A stretch of 64,000 bases of DNA from Polyangiaceae bacterium (GCA_013361525.1 JABFXY010000107.1:62001-126000); one strand, 5' to 3'. Shown: positions 8,090 to 16,840, counted from the stretch's first letter. Notes: generated from the sequence alone by a model not told the origin. Numbers and translations are program-made.

Positions 8090-9003
8090 GTCCGTCGGCG
8101 GGGGTGGCGGTCGTTTCGAACGAAATCGACAAAAGCCCGTAGGGCCGCCGGCATGTGGCGACGGCTCGGGTAGTAGAGAAAAGGTCCCGAGAAGCGCAGC
8201 CACCAACGCTGCAAAATCGGCTTCAATGCGCCGCTCTCGAAATGCGGCTGCAGCCAATCCTCGAACAAATAGACGATGCCGCCGCTCGCAACGGCGGTTG
8301 CTACGAGCAGATCGGCCGCGTTCCCGAGCGTGGCGACGAGCGGGCCGGTCGGCTCGACCTTCACGACCTCCCCCTCGCGCTCGAATTCCCACGGGATGAG
8401 CGCGCCGTTGGAAAACCGGATGCGCAGGCACGCGTGGTCGAGCAGCTTACGCGGATGGCTGGGGCGTCCATACCGTTCGAGGTACGCGGGAGAGGCTGCC
8501 AGGGCGTAGCACTGCTCGCGCGGACCGATCGGAATGGCGATCATGTCCTTCTCGAGCGTCTCTTGGTAACGAATCCCCGCGTCGCAGCCCGCTCGTAGAA
8601 CGTCGACGACATCGTCGTCTGCCGTCACCTCGACGCGAATATCGGGATAGGCGGCAAGAAACGCCGGCACGATCCGTGGAAGGACCACGCGCGCCACGAT
8701 GGTGGGAACGTTCAATCGCACCGTGCCGGCGGGCTGATCGCGCGAGCTCTTCACGACGTCGAGCGCCGACTCGATTTCGGCGAGCGCGGGGCCGAGGCGA
8801 TCGAGGAGCCGCGCGCCCGCCTCCGTCGGCGCGACGGTGCGGGTCGTGCGATGGAGAAGTCGAACGCCGACCTCGGACTCCAACCTACGGACCGCCTCGC
8901 TGGCGCTCGAAGCGCTCCTGCGCGTCGCGCGACTCGCCACGCGAAAGCCGCCGGCACGTGCCACTGCAGCGAAGACTCGGACGTCGTCGAGGTTGATGGT
9001 CAT
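8086..9003 (-). CDS. LysR family transcriptional regulator
   Basis: A 305-residue protein. The N-terminal winged HTH is NLDDVRVFAAVARAGGF through LLHRTTRTVAPTEAG. A LysR substrate-binding domain (residues 90-295) with LRAGCDAGIRY and a GGIVYLFEDWL segment follows. It is divergent from an aldo/keto reductase gene with a 75-bp gap, a common arrangement for a regulator and its target. The gap contains two CGTAC half-sites 5 bp apart, a weak candidate operator. Confidence 0.93.
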   Translation of the reverse strand: MTINLDDVRVFAAVARAGGFRVASRATRRSASSASEAVRRLESEVGVRLLHRTTRTVAPTEAGARLLDRLGPALAEIESALDVVKSSRDQPAGTVRLNVPTIVARVVLPRIVPAFLAAYPDIRVEVTADDDVVDVLRAGCDAGIRYQETLEKDMIAIPIGPREQCYALAASPAYLERYGRPSHPRKLLDHACLRIRFSNGALIPWEFEREGEVVKVEPTGPLVATLGNAADLLVATAVASGGIVYLFEDWLQPHFESGALKPILQRWWLRFSGPFLYYPSRRHMPAALRAFVDFVRNDRHPRRRT

Positions 9004-9078
9004 TGTTCGCGTTTTCGTACAGCCCGTACCAATTCGTCACCCTTATCGTACACCCCTTTGCGGCGTAGGTTCACCGTC

Positions 9079-9951
9079 ATGAACAACCTCGCCAAAGCCG
9101 GAACATTCAAGTTGGGCGATCGAACGGTCCACCGCCTCGGGTACGGGGCCATGCAGCTCGCTGGGCCGGGCGTGTTTGGACCGCCGAGGGATCGCGACGC
9201 CGCGCTCGCATTGCTGCGTGAAGCGGTCGCGAGCGGCATCGATCACATCGACACGAGCGACGCCTACGGTCCCCACGTCACGAACCAGCTTGTTCGCGAA
9301 GCGCTGCACCCGTATCCGAAGGATCTCGTCATCGTCACCAAGGTCGGCGCAAAACGCGGACCGCAGGGCTCTTGGGACCCCGCCATGTCGGCCGACGACA
9401 TCACCGGCCAGGTCCACGACAACCTTCGGAACCTCGGCGTCGACACGCTCGAGATCGTGAACCTGCGCGCCATGTTCGACCCGCGCGGCCCCGCGGAAGG
9501 GTCCATCGAGGCGCCCCTCGCGGCGCTCATCGACCTGCAGCGCGAGGGCAAGGTTCGCCATATCGGCCTCAGCAACGTCACCGCGAAACAAGTCGAGCAG
9601 GGCCGAGCGATGACGGAGATCGTCTGCGTGCAGAACCTCTACAACCTCGCGCAACGAACCGACGATGCGCTGATCGACAGCCTCGCCGCCGCGGACATCG
9701 CGTATGTGCCGTTCTTTCCGCTCGGAGGGTTTACGCCATTGCAGTCGAGCGCGCTCGACGTCGTGGCCGCACGGATCGGCGCAACGCCGATACAGGTCGC
9801 GCTCGCGTGGCTGCTGAGGCGTTCGCCCAACCTACTGCCCATTCCCGGCACCTCCTCGGTCGCGCACCTCCGACAGAATCTCGCCAGCGCATCGCTCGTG
9901 CTCGGAGCAGAAGACCTCGAGACGCTGAACCGACTCTCCGCGAACGCATAG
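9079..9951 (+). CDS. Aldo/keto reductase
   Basis: A 290-residue (beta/alpha)8 NADPH-dependent oxidoreductase. It opens with VHRLGYGAMQLAGPG and contains the catalytic region HIDTSDAYGPHVTN (Asp and Tyr of the tetrad), VIVTKVG (Lys), and the C-terminal cofactor loop PIPGTSSVAHLRQNLAS. The ATG at 9079 fits the family start; the frame is open much further upstream but overlaps the regulator. Probably controlled by the divergent LysR protein. Substrate unknown. Confidence 0.94.
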   Translation: MNNLAKAGTFKLGDRTVHRLGYGAMQLAGPGVFGPPRDRDAALALLREAVASGIDHIDTSDAYGPHVTNQLVREALHPYPKDLVIVTKVGAKRGPQGSWDPAMSADDITGQVHDNLRNLGVDTLEIVNLRAMFDPRGPAEGSIEAPLAALIDLQREGKVRHIGLSNVTAKQVEQGRAMTEIVCVQNLYNLAQRTDDALIDSLAAADIAYVPFFPLGGFTPLQSSALDVVAARIGATPIQVALAWLLRRSPNLLPIPGTSSVAHLRQNLASASLVLGAEDLETLNRLSANA

Positions 9952-9954
9952 CTG

Positions 9955-10782
9955 TTAGGCTGTTATTGACTTCCGAACCAATCTGAAATGACCCGAAGCA
10001 TCGGTGGGGAAAGGGCGCTGATCATCGCCCCAGCGCACGTAGCGGGCGGGCGTGGTGCCGACGATGCGTCGGAAGTGCCGATTGAGTTGGCTCTGATCGT
10101 AGAATCCAACCTGCCGCGCGATTTCGCTTGGCCTTTTACCCGCTGCCAATAGCTCTTTGGCCCGCGTGATGCGGAGACGCGTCAGGTAGGCGTGTGGCGG
10201 CATTCCGACCTGGGTACGGAACGCCCGACAGAGGCGGTACTTGTCGACGCCAGCATGCGCTGCGAGCGCGTCGAGGTGCACCGAGTCGGTGAGCCGCTCG
10301 CGCAAGAGCTCCATGGCTCGGCGCACCGGAGGTGTGTGCCCATGCTCGGCGCCGCCGAGGCGCGCCAGGGCGGAGATGGCCTCCGCCACTGCGACCTCCA
10401 GCGCGAGCCGCTCGGCGCCGGCGCGTACCGCGTCGTGCAGCCGCTGAAACGCCGCGCCGCGCTCGTCGTGCGCCGCGAGCGAGGGTTGAATGGAGCTCCG
10501 ACCGACAGCGTCCTCGATGGTCGCTCCGGGGAAGGCGACGAGCTGGAAGGTCGCCGGGCCGTCGCGGGACAGGTCGCGGTGCACATCTCCTGGCTGCTGG
10601 AGTAGCAGTGACCCCGGTTCGCTGCGAAAGACCTTGCCGCGAACCCGCCACTCCAAGCGGCCCGATTCGACGCGCGCGATGGCGTACGTCTCTTTCATTC
10701 CGGCGTAGAGATGGTCGATGGACCAGCGCACGGCCTGCAGAGCGGGCACAGAGAGGCTGAGCACCTCGCTGCGAATCGTCAT
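9955..10782 (-). CDS. AraC family transcriptional regulator
   Basis: A 275-residue protein. The N-terminal AraC-type cupin (residues 1-95, EPGSLLLQQPGDVH) is followed by two C-terminal HTH motifs from residue 165 on, including DALAAHAGVDKYRLCRAF and SEIARQVGFYDQSQLNRHFRR, the AraC signature. It is convergent with the aldo/keto reductase gene and divergent from the SDR gene, which may be its target. Confidence 0.93.
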   Translation of the reverse strand: MTIRSEVLSLSVPALQAVRWSIDHLYAGMKETYAIARVESGRLEWRVRGKVFRSEPGSLLLQQPGDVHRDLSRDGPATFQLVAFPGATIEDAVGRSSIQPSLAAHDERGAAFQRLHDAVRAGAERLALEVAVAEAISALARLGGAEHGHTPPVRRAMELLRERLTDSVHLDALAAHAGVDKYRLCRAFRTQVGMPPHAYLTRLRITRAKELLAAGKRPSEIARQVGFYDQSQLNRHFRRIVGTTPARYVRWGDDQRPFPTDASGHFRLVRKSITA

Positions 10783-10892
10783 GCGCGCACTATAGGCCCG
10801 ATGCGTGACACTCGCCGCCCTTGCGTCCTTGGCATGTGTCTTTCTGCAACAATCGCCAAGTCGGCTGCTGCGGAGGTTTCCATGCTGGCGTC

Positions 10893-11645
10893 GTGCACGA
10901 TCAATCTGTCGCTCTAGTCACTGGTGCAAACAAGGGAATCGGCCACGAAATCGCGAGACAGCTCGCTGCGCACGGATACACCGTGCTCGTCGGCGCGCGC
11001 GACCCGGCTCGTGGTCGAGCCGCGGCCGAAAAGATTGCCGGCGATGCGCGGGCGCTGGCGCTGGACGTGAGCAGCCCCGCTTCGATCGCGGCTGCTGCGG
11101 CCCGTATCCGCAGCGAGCTCGGCAGGCTCGATGTGCTCGTCAACAATGCTGGCATCAACCGCAGCCAAGGAGGCGAAGTGACGCTCGCAGAGCTCATGCG
11201 CAGGGGCACGCCGAGCGTGGCGTCCCTCGACGAGGTGCGCGCGGTATTCGAGACCAACGTCTTCGGCGTGATCGCCGTCACGCAGGCGATGCTCCCGCTC
11301 TTGCGCGAGGCGCCTGCCGGCCGGATCGTCAATGTGTCGAGCAGCGTCGGGTCGCTGACCACGATCAGCGACCCCGCCTATCCGTTCCGCGGCATGACCG
11401 GGATCGCGTACGCCCCATCGAAGAGTGCGCTCAACGCTGTGACCGTTGCATTCGCGCAGGAGCTGGAGGCGACGCCGATCAAGGTGAATGCGGCGTGCCC
11501 CGGCTACACCGCGACCGACCACACCAACCGCAGCGGATCACGCAGCGTGGTCGAAGCTGCGCGCGAGCCGGTGCGGCTGGCGCTGCTCGGCGCCGACGGT
11601 CCGACCGGCACGTTCTCGAACGACGCTGGTCCGCTCCCCTGGTGA
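10893..11645 (+). CDS. Short-chain dehydrogenase/reductase (SDR)
   Basis: About 250 residues. The Rossmann glycine motif is TGANKGIG at the N-terminus, NNAG comes after the third strand, Ser lies in NVSSSVGS, and the YAPSKSALN active-site Tyr-xxx-Lys is present. GTG at 10893 is the most family-like start; a GGAGG element at 10872-10876 lies 16 bases upstream and non-ATG starts further 5' cannot be excluded. A rho-independent terminator follows the stop. Classical SDR of carbonyl-reductase type; substrate unknown. Confidence 0.9.
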   Translation: MHDQSVALVTGANKGIGHEIARQLAAHGYTVLVGARDPARGRAAAEKIAGDARALALDVSSPASIAAAAARIRSELGRLDVLVNNAGINRSQGGEVTLAELMRRGTPSVASLDEVRAVFETNVFGVIAVTQAMLPLLREAPAGRIVNVSSSVGSLTTISDPAYPFRGMTGIAYAPSKSALNAVTVAFAQELEATPIKVNAACPGYTATDHTNRSGSRSVVEAAREPVRLALLGADGPTGTFSNDAGPLPW

Positions 11646-11662
11646 GGACCCGCTCGAACAGA

Positions 11663-11695
11663 AGCCCCGATTACCTCGAGGTCGTCGGGGCTTTT
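11663..11695 (+). terminator. Rho-independent terminator after the SDR gene
   Basis: An 8-bp stem, AGCCCCGA (11663-11670) with TCGGGGCT (11685-11692), is followed by a T tract. The loop itself contains the palindrome ACCTCGAGGT. Confidence 0.8.
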
Positions 11696-11750
11696 GTTCG
11701 ATAGAACATCTCCGTTGTCGTTCTTCGCCGTGGGCCCAAGCCTGTGGCTG

Positions 11751-12365
11751 CTAGCCTCTCGAGCTCGTCGCCATTGCGTGCGCGGCCGCAAAGCCGCGAT
11801 CGATCAAATCGATGAATGCGGCATTCGCCTTCTTCGCCGAGCCCCCGCTTTCGAACACGCGAATCGCTTCGCCGTAGGCCGTGCGCCAGGTAAGCACGAC
11901 CATGCCGGCGACGAGCCGCGCGAGGCCGTCGGCCTTCACACCGGCGAGGTGGACCGCGAGGTCCTCGACCATTTCGTCCCCCATTTCGCGGAGGCGCGCC
12001 TTCAGCGACGGGCTCGCCGAAACGATGCCCCACCAGCCGACCGTTCGGCTGTCGATGCGAGCGAACGGATGCTTCTCCTCGTAGAGCCTATCGACGAGGC
12101 GGCGGAGCGCGTCGATCGGCGACTGCCCTTTCGGTCTCGCGTCGAGCGCCTCGCGCAGGAGCTGCTTCGCCTCGTCCTTGCGATCCAAAAACAGGTCCTC
12201 TTTGCGGGCGAAGTAGTTGAACACCGTGACCTTGGAGACGTTCGCGGCGGCGGCGATCTCTTCGACGGTCACCGTGTCGAAGCCGCGCGTGAAGAACAGC
12301 TCCGTCGCGACGTCGGAGATCCGCTGTCTGGTCTCGCGCTTCTTGCTCTCGCGGAGCTCACCCAT
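11751..12365 (-). CDS. TetR family transcriptional regulator
   Basis: A 204-residue protein with an N-terminal HTH: TVTVEEIAAAANVSKVTVFNYFARKEDLF. It is divergent from an FAD-dependent monooxygenase gene. The 68-bp gap contains a near-perfect inverted repeat, so it probably represses the monooxygenase gene and itself. Confidence 0.93.
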   Translation of the reverse strand: MGELRESKKRETRQRISDVATELFFTRGFDTVTVEEIAAAANVSKVTVFNYFARKEDLFLDRKDEAKQLLREALDARPKGQSPIDALRRLVDRLYEEKHPFARIDSRTVGWWGIVSASPSLKARLREMGDEMVEDLAVHLAGVKADGLARLVAGMVVLTWRTAYGEAIRVFESGGSAKKANAAFIDLIDRGFAAAHAMATSSRG

Positions 12366-12377
12366 GGCTCAAATCTT

Positions 12378-12421
12378 AAACTCGGTACAAAATTAGGCTA
12401 GCACAAAGTTGTACCGGGTTT
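12378..12421. promoter_or_regulatory. Probable TetR operator pair
   Basis: AAACTCGGTACAA (12378-12390) is matched by its reverse complement with one mismatch at 12409-12421. The arms are 13 bp and the centre 18 bp. The site lies between the divergent tetR and monooxygenase genes. Confidence 0.65.
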
Positions 12422-12433
12422 AATGTTCGGGCC

Positions 12434-13867
12434 ATGCATCAGGATGTCGTCATCGTCGGCGCCGGACCGGTTGGGCTTTTCCTCGCGATCGAGCTCGCAG
12501 TAGCGGGGGTACGGCCGCTCGTGGTGGAGCGGCTCCTGGAGCCCGACCGCACCATCAAGGCCGGCGGGGTAGGCGCGGTGGCGGCCGAGGCGCTGGAACG
12601 ACGGGGCCTCGCACCTGCGCTCGACGACGAAGCTCGCGCCACCATGGCCCTGATGGGGCCTGCGCTGCAGGCGCGCTTCGGGGCTGGAGCGGTGAAGAGG
12701 CCGGGCGGCCATTTTTCGGGGCTGTTCTTGATTGATCAGAGCAACCAGCGGGACCCGCATCGCCGCATGCGGTTCGTCGCCCAAGAGCCGCTCGAGAGGA
12801 TCTTGGCCGCGCGCGCGAACGAGCTCGGAGTCGAGGTTCGTCGCGGCGTCACGATGGAAGCGTTCGAGCAGACCGATGGCGGCGTCACGGTGCAGACGAG
12901 CGCGGGGCCGCTCGACACGAAGTACCTCGTCGGCTGCGACGGCGGCAGAAGCCGCGTCCGCAAGCTCGCCGGCTTCGAATTCCCCGGCACGGATGCGACC
13001 ATCACCGGCTATCAGGCAATCGTCGAGCTCGACGCGCCCGAGAAGCTCGCGCCCGGCTGGCATCGGACGCCGCGCGGCTTGATCGCGTCTGGACCCATGC
13101 TGGGGCGTGTATTCACGGCGGAGTTCAATGGTCCGCCACCGAATCGCGATGCACCGATCACGCAAGCCGAGGTCGAAGCGGCGATCCAGCGCGTCAGCGG
13201 CACCGACGTGAAAATCCGAACGATGACGATGGCGACGCGCTGGACCGACAACGCGCGGCAAGCAACGACCTACCGAATGGGGCGCATTCTTCTCGCCGGT
13301 GATGCCGCGCACGTCCATTCCCCCTTCGGAGGGCAAGGCTTGAACCTCGGCCTCGTCGACGCGGCGAACCTCGGTTGGAAGCTCGCTGCCGCGTTGAAGG
13401 GTCGCGACAATCTCCTCGACTCGTACACCGCCGAGCGCCATCCCGTCGCTGCGCGCGTCCTCGAAAATACGCGCGCGCAGGTTGCGCTCATGCGTCCCGA
13501 CCCACTCACGAGCGCGCTCCGCACGATTGTGAGCGATCTGATGAAGCTACCCGAGGGCAATCGCTACTTCGGCGAAATGCTCTCGGGCGTCGATATTCGT
13601 TACGACCTCGGAGACGACCCACTCCTGGGCACGCTCGCAAAGGACCAGCTTCTCACACTCAGCAATGGCGGCGAAGAGCGGCTCTACGTCCTCATGGAGA
13701 AGGGGGGCGGCCTTTTCATTTCACCTTCGGAGCGGTCATTGCCGACTGGTGTTCGACATGCACATACCAAAGACGGTATTTCGATGCTCGTCCGCCCCGA
13801 CGGCTGCATTGCCTGGACCGACGCGTCGTCGAATTCAGTCGACGATGCGCTCGCTCGCTGGTTCTGA
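12434..13867 (+). CDS. FAD-dependent aromatic monooxygenase (PheA/TfdB-like)
   Basis: A 477-residue group A flavoprotein monooxygenase. Features in order: the FAD-binding GxGxxG motif VVIVGAGPVGLFLAIELA (residues 3-20), the DG motif LVGCDGGRSRVRK (about residue 160) and the ribose-binding GD motif LLAGDAAHVHSPFGGQGLN (about residue 285). A C-terminal thioredoxin-like tail of the PheA family is partly present. These enzymes hydroxylate aromatic rings using NAD(P)H and oxygen; members also inactivate rifamycins or tetracyclines. The divergent TetR suggests induction by its substrate. Confidence 0.93.
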   Translation: MHQDVVIVGAGPVGLFLAIELAVAGVRPLVVERLLEPDRTIKAGGVGAVAAEALERRGLAPALDDEARATMALMGPALQARFGAGAVKRPGGHFSGLFLIDQSNQRDPHRRMRFVAQEPLERILAARANELGVEVRRGVTMEAFEQTDGGVTVQTSAGPLDTKYLVGCDGGRSRVRKLAGFEFPGTDATITGYQAIVELDAPEKLAPGWHRTPRGLIASGPMLGRVFTAEFNGPPPNRDAPITQAEVEAAIQRVSGTDVKIRTMTMATRWTDNARQATTYRMGRILLAGDAAHVHSPFGGQGLNLGLVDAANLGWKLAAALKGRDNLLDSYTAERHPVAARVLENTRAQVALMRPDPLTSALRTIVSDLMKLPEGNRYFGEMLSGVDIRYDLGDDPLLGTLAKDQLLTLSNGGEERLYVLMEKGGGLFISPSERSLPTGVRHAHTKDGISMLVRPDGCIAWTDASSNSVDDALARWF

Positions 13868-13989
13868 TCGGCCGAGAGGGCGCGCTCGACGCTGGGTGCG
13901 GTGCGGTGGGCGGCGAGCCGACCAAAGAGGAAGCGAACGTTCAGCCGCGCTAACGGCACGATCGCTGCCCCATCCAGACTCGAGGGAGC

Positions 13990-14400
13990 ATGATGGAAAC
14001 GCGCCTGTCCGTGGTGAAGTCCGTACCGGCATCGGCCGTCGCCGCGAGCGTGGGAACCGTGGAAAGCGTCGCGGTGGCCGGCAGCGTCGACACTCGGACG
14101 AGCACGGCCGTCGCCGGCTCGAGCACAACGACGACGAGCGTGGCCGTCGCTGGAAGCGGAGTGACACGCGCGAGCGTTGCCGTCGCGGGAAGCGCCGTCA
14201 CGGTCGCGAGCGTGGCGGTAGCGGGCAGCGTGCTGACGCTGTTGAGCGCGGCTGTCGCTGGCTGCGCCCTGTGCGTTGCATGCGTCGCGTGCCTTCGCTG
14301 CGTCGCCTGCGTTGCGTGCGTAAACTGCATTGACTGCGTGGGCTGTTTTGGATGCGTCGGTTTGCGCGGCGCGGTCGGCCAGACCGGCCGCCGGCGCTGA
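13990..14400 (+). CDS. Beta-solenoid-like repeat protein with a cysteine ladder
   Basis: A 136-residue protein with two continuous repeat zones. Residues 26-91 are 12-residue repeats of the form SVAVAGSxxTxx starting at residues 26, 38, 50, 62, 74 and 86. Residues 92-122 then carry eleven Cys spaced exactly three apart (C-x-x pattern, for example CVACVACVNCIDC). The triplet register runs through both zones (S/V/S/T, then C), which suggests one continuous beta-helix with a Ser/Val/Thr face that becomes a Cys ladder. There is no signal peptide. GGGAG precedes tandem ATGs at 13990 and 13993. It lies 84 bp upstream of the DUF2092 lipoprotein gene. Metal binding or a modified-peptide precursor are both possible; I do not recognise the family. 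Confidence 0.7.
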   Translation: MMETRLSVVKSVPASAVAASVGTVESVAVAGSVDTRTSTAVAGSSTTTTSVAVAGSGVTRASVAVAGSAVTVASVAVAGSVLTLLSAAVAGCALCVACVACLRCVACVACVNCIDCVGCFGCVGLRGAVGQTGRRR

Positions 14401-14484
14401 GCCCATCGTCGCTCGCTCCCGGTACTTGGACGAACGCCCCGACGGTCCCCGCGTTGCAGGATCCTCCGCAAAAGGGGTTCACCA

Positions 14485-15309
14485 ATGAATCTAAAACGAT
14501 TGCGTTGGGCTGCGACGGTGGCGCTCCTGCCCATTCTCGGCTGCAGTGAGCCGCCCGCGCCCGAACACGCGGCTGGCGAAGGCAAGCCCGTCGCTGCCGC
14601 GCGAGAAGTTCCACCTCGAGCCGTCAAACAATCGATTTCGCCGGAAGCTGGCGCGGTTCTGCGCAAGATGAGCGACTACCTGGCGAGCCTGAAGAGCTTC
14701 AGCGTGGTAGCCGACTCGAGCATCGAGGCGGTGCTCAAGACCGGCCAGAAGGAGACGTTCAAGGCGACGTCGGCATTGAGCGTGCGCCGCCCCGACAAGC
14801 TACGCAGCGAGCGTAAGGGCGACGTCGCGGACCTGATGTTCGTCTACGACGGCAAGACCGTTACGTTGCTCGGCAAGAAGCAGAATATGTATGCGCAGGC
14901 AGATGCGCCCGCCACGATCGACGAGATGATCGACTTTGCGCGCGACCGTCTCGGCGTCGAGGCTCCGGGGGCGGATCTGCTGATGAGCGATCCGTATTCG
15001 GTGCTGACCGAAGGCATCCAGTCCGGCAGTGTGGTCGGCCAGGAAACCATCGCCGGCGTACCAACCACGCATATCGCTTTCCGGGGCGAGACTGTCGACT
15101 GGCAGCTCTGGGTCAAGAACGGCGACGAGCCGCTGCCGATGAAGTACGTCATCACCACCAAGGACGTGAAGGGCAATCCAGAGTTTACGGTGTTGCTTCG
15201 CGACTGGAACGTCTCGGCCACGTTGCTGGACGACCGCTTCGCGTTCACCCCGCCGGCCGGCGCGCAGAAGATCGAGTTTATGAAACGCGGCGAGCCCGCG
15301 AAGAAGTGA
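14485..15309 (+). CDS. DUF2092-domain lipoprotein
   Basis: A 274-residue protein with lipoprotein signal LLPILGC (Cys20). The mature part resembles DUF2092, periplasmic proteins of LolA/LolB-like fold: DYLASLKSFSVVADSS, VRRPDKLRSERKGD, VYDGKTVTLLGKKQNMYAQ and DWQLWVKNGDEPLPMKYVITTK. It is likely attached to a membrane and carries a hydrophobic ligand or lipoprotein. It is followed at 34 bp by a small exported-protein gene, probably in the same operon. Confidence 0.9.
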   Translation: MNLKRLRWAATVALLPILGCSEPPAPEHAAGEGKPVAAAREVPPRAVKQSISPEAGAVLRKMSDYLASLKSFSVVADSSIEAVLKTGQKETFKATSALSVRRPDKLRSERKGDVADLMFVYDGKTVTLLGKKQNMYAQADAPATIDEMIDFARDRLGVEAPGADLLMSDPYSVLTEGIQSGSVVGQETIAGVPTTHIAFRGETVDWQLWVKNGDEPLPMKYVITTKDVKGNPEFTVLLRDWNVSATLLDDRFAFTPPAGAQKIEFMKRGEPAKK

Positions 15310-15343
15310 CCGGCTTCGCATTCCGAGATCAACGGAGACGACC

Positions 15344-15697
15344 ATGAAGAAGCCCTCGAAACCCTGGATGAAAGCGCTCGTGACGGGCCTTGCCGCATTG
15401 GCGATCCCGTACGTCGGTCTCGAGCCCGGCAGCGTCACCGTGGAGGCCCCCGAGGCGCACGCGATCATCGGCCGGCCGCTCACCCCCGTGAGCTACGCCG
15501 GTGTCGCCCGTCGAACCGTCCGACGGACGACGTATGCCACGGCCGCGGTGGCCACCGGGGTCGCAGCTACGGCTGCGGCCGTCTCGATCGCCACGTTGCC
15601 CCACGGCTGCGCGTTCGGCGGAGGGATCTACACATGCGGCGCGGTCCGCTATCGAGCCGTCTACGACGGCCCTAACGTCGTCTACGTACAGCTGTGA
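15344..15697 (+). CDS. Small exported protein downstream of the DUF2092 gene
   Basis: A 117-residue protein with a basic N-terminus and hydrophobic core (MKALVTGLAALAIPYVG), then a second hydrophobic Ala-rich segment (about residues 65-85) and a C-terminal part with two Cys (HGCAFGGGIYTCG). It is probably periplasmic or membrane-bound and may partner the DUF2092 protein, with which it shares strand and spacing. Function unknown. Confidence 0.8.
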   Translation: MKKPSKPWMKALVTGLAALAIPYVGLEPGSVTVEAPEAHAIIGRPLTPVSYAGVARRTVRRTTYATAAVATGVAATAAAVSIATLPHGCAFGGGIYTCGAVRYRAVYDGPNVVYVQL

Positions 15698-15703
15698 TTG
15701 GGA

Positions 15704-15733
15704 TGCGGCTCGTTCGCAGTCGTTCGAGCCGCA
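15704..15733 (+). terminator. Hairpin at the end of the DUF2092 operon
   Basis: Perfect 9-bp arms TGCGGCTCG (15704-15712) and CGAGCCGCA (15725-15733) lie 7 bp after the stop. There is no T tract, so it is a terminator or mRNA-stabilising hairpin rather than a textbook intrinsic terminator. Confidence 0.45.
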
Positions 15734-15839
15734 CCCGGATTGCATTTCACAACTGACGACGTCACGTTATTGCGGTAAGCTCATGTCCCGGAAGTGACCC
15801 GGAGTGGCCAAGTCGGCAGGAGTCGCTTAAGGTGCATCG

Positions 15840-16373
15840 ATGACCACTTGGGGCGCTATCGAGCGGCTGCTGACGGAACTTCGGCCGCGCCTCATCGTCG
15901 AATGTTCACAGACGCCACCCCGCCCCGAAGCAATCGCCGAAGCCGAGCGTTTCTTCCGCGCGAGCTTTCCCAAGGAATTTCGCGCGCTGCTCGCGGAGAC
16001 AGACGCTCTCTACATCGAGGCTAAGCCCGAATTTTGGCCCAAGCGCGGCGGCGGACCCGCGGCGGCGCTCATGAACGGGTTTGGAACCTTCGGGATCGGC
16101 GCCGACGTGCCCAAGGGTCTTCGCCTCGACACGCACCTCCGTCGGATTCGACGCGAGCTTCGAAACGCCTCGATCGACGCCGAGATGCTGCCGGTGCTTC
16201 AGCGTGTCGGCGACGACGGCACGTTCGGATATGTCGCCAACCGTTTCAGCTATTGGTCTCCGTCGAGCGGCAAGGTTCGCGAGCTCGAGCAGGGGCTTTT
16301 CGACGTGATTCTCTCGGCTCTTGGCGACCTTCGGACTTACATGCGACCGACGCACGCGCTCGAGCACGAGTGA
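15840..16373 (+). CDS. SMI1/KNR4-type (immunity-like) protein
   Basis: A 177-residue protein. The N-terminal half fits the SMI1/KNR4 fold: EAERFFRASFPKEFRALLAETDALYI, then a GFGTFGIG turn and a FGYVANRFSYWS strand pair. SMI1/KNR4 proteins are widespread immunity proteins of polymorphic toxins. It sits at the toxin end of the RHS cassette but on the opposite strand, convergent with the 151-residue immunity candidate, so it may be an orphan or second immunity gene. Confidence 0.72.
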   Translation: MTTWGAIERLLTELRPRLIVECSQTPPRPEAIAEAERFFRASFPKEFRALLAETDALYIEAKPEFWPKRGGGPAAALMNGFGTFGIGADVPKGLRLDTHLRRIRRELRNASIDAEMLPVLQRVGDDGTFGYVANRFSYWSPSSGKVRELEQGLFDVILSALGDLRTYMRPTHALEHE

Positions 16374-16389
16374 CGAACGAACGTCACTC
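16368..16389. terminator. Bidirectional hairpin spanning both convergent stop codons
   Basis: GAGTGACG (16368-16375) and CGTCACTC (16382-16389) form perfect 8-bp arms around a 6-base loop. The arms contain the stop codons of the SMI1-like gene and of the convergent immunity candidate. Confidence 0.45.
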
Positions 16390-16839
16390 GGTTTCGACCA
16401 GGTGGATGTGCTCGGCAAGCGCCGCTTTGGCGAAAGCGATGATCAACTTCCCTTCCGGAATCTTCTTCTTCCCGTACCCTCCGAGACACAAGCCCAGCTT
16501 CGGGAAGAGCATGTAGGCCCGCTCCTTGGCGATCGGGTCGTCGAGAGCGCTGAGCTTCTCCACGATCCTCGGGTCGCTGATGAGGTTGCTGCCGTCGAAG
16601 GTGACGTCGGCGCCCTTCGAGATATCGATCGTCCGCAGCCGATTCACCTGCTTCAGCGTCCCGAATGGCCCGCGGAACCGCAGGACTAATGGGCCACGGC
16701 GCTGCCTGGTCTCCTTCACGATGTCGTCTGGCTCGATGGAATCGGGCGGCCCGAGCACTTCGTCGAGCTCCTGGCGCGTAGCGCCGAACCGCATCGCTCC
16801 GATTCCCTGGTACGGACGGAATTCCATGGTGGCTTTCAT
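16384..16839 (-). CDS. Probable immunity protein of the RHS toxin
   Basis: A 151-residue soluble protein. It begins 1 bp after the RHS toxin stop codon on the same strand, the usual position of a cognate immunity gene. The N-terminal block IGAMRFGATRQELDEVLG resembles small immunity or SmpA-like folds. No family can be named with certainty. The immunity role is inferred from position only. Confidence 0.75.
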   Translation of the reverse strand: MKATMEFRPYQGIGAMRFGATRQELDEVLGPPDSIEPDDIVKETRQRRGPLVLRFRGPFGTLKQVNRLRTIDISKGADVTFDGSNLISDPRIVEKLSALDDPIAKERAYMLFPKLGLCLGGYGKKKIPEGKLIIAFAKAALAEHIHLVETE

Positions 16840-16840
16840 G

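Noticed and set aside
14800..15483. Minus-strand frame opposite the DUF2092 lipoprotein gene
   Set aside because: Shadow frame; the plus strand has a clear lipoprotein signal and family sequence.
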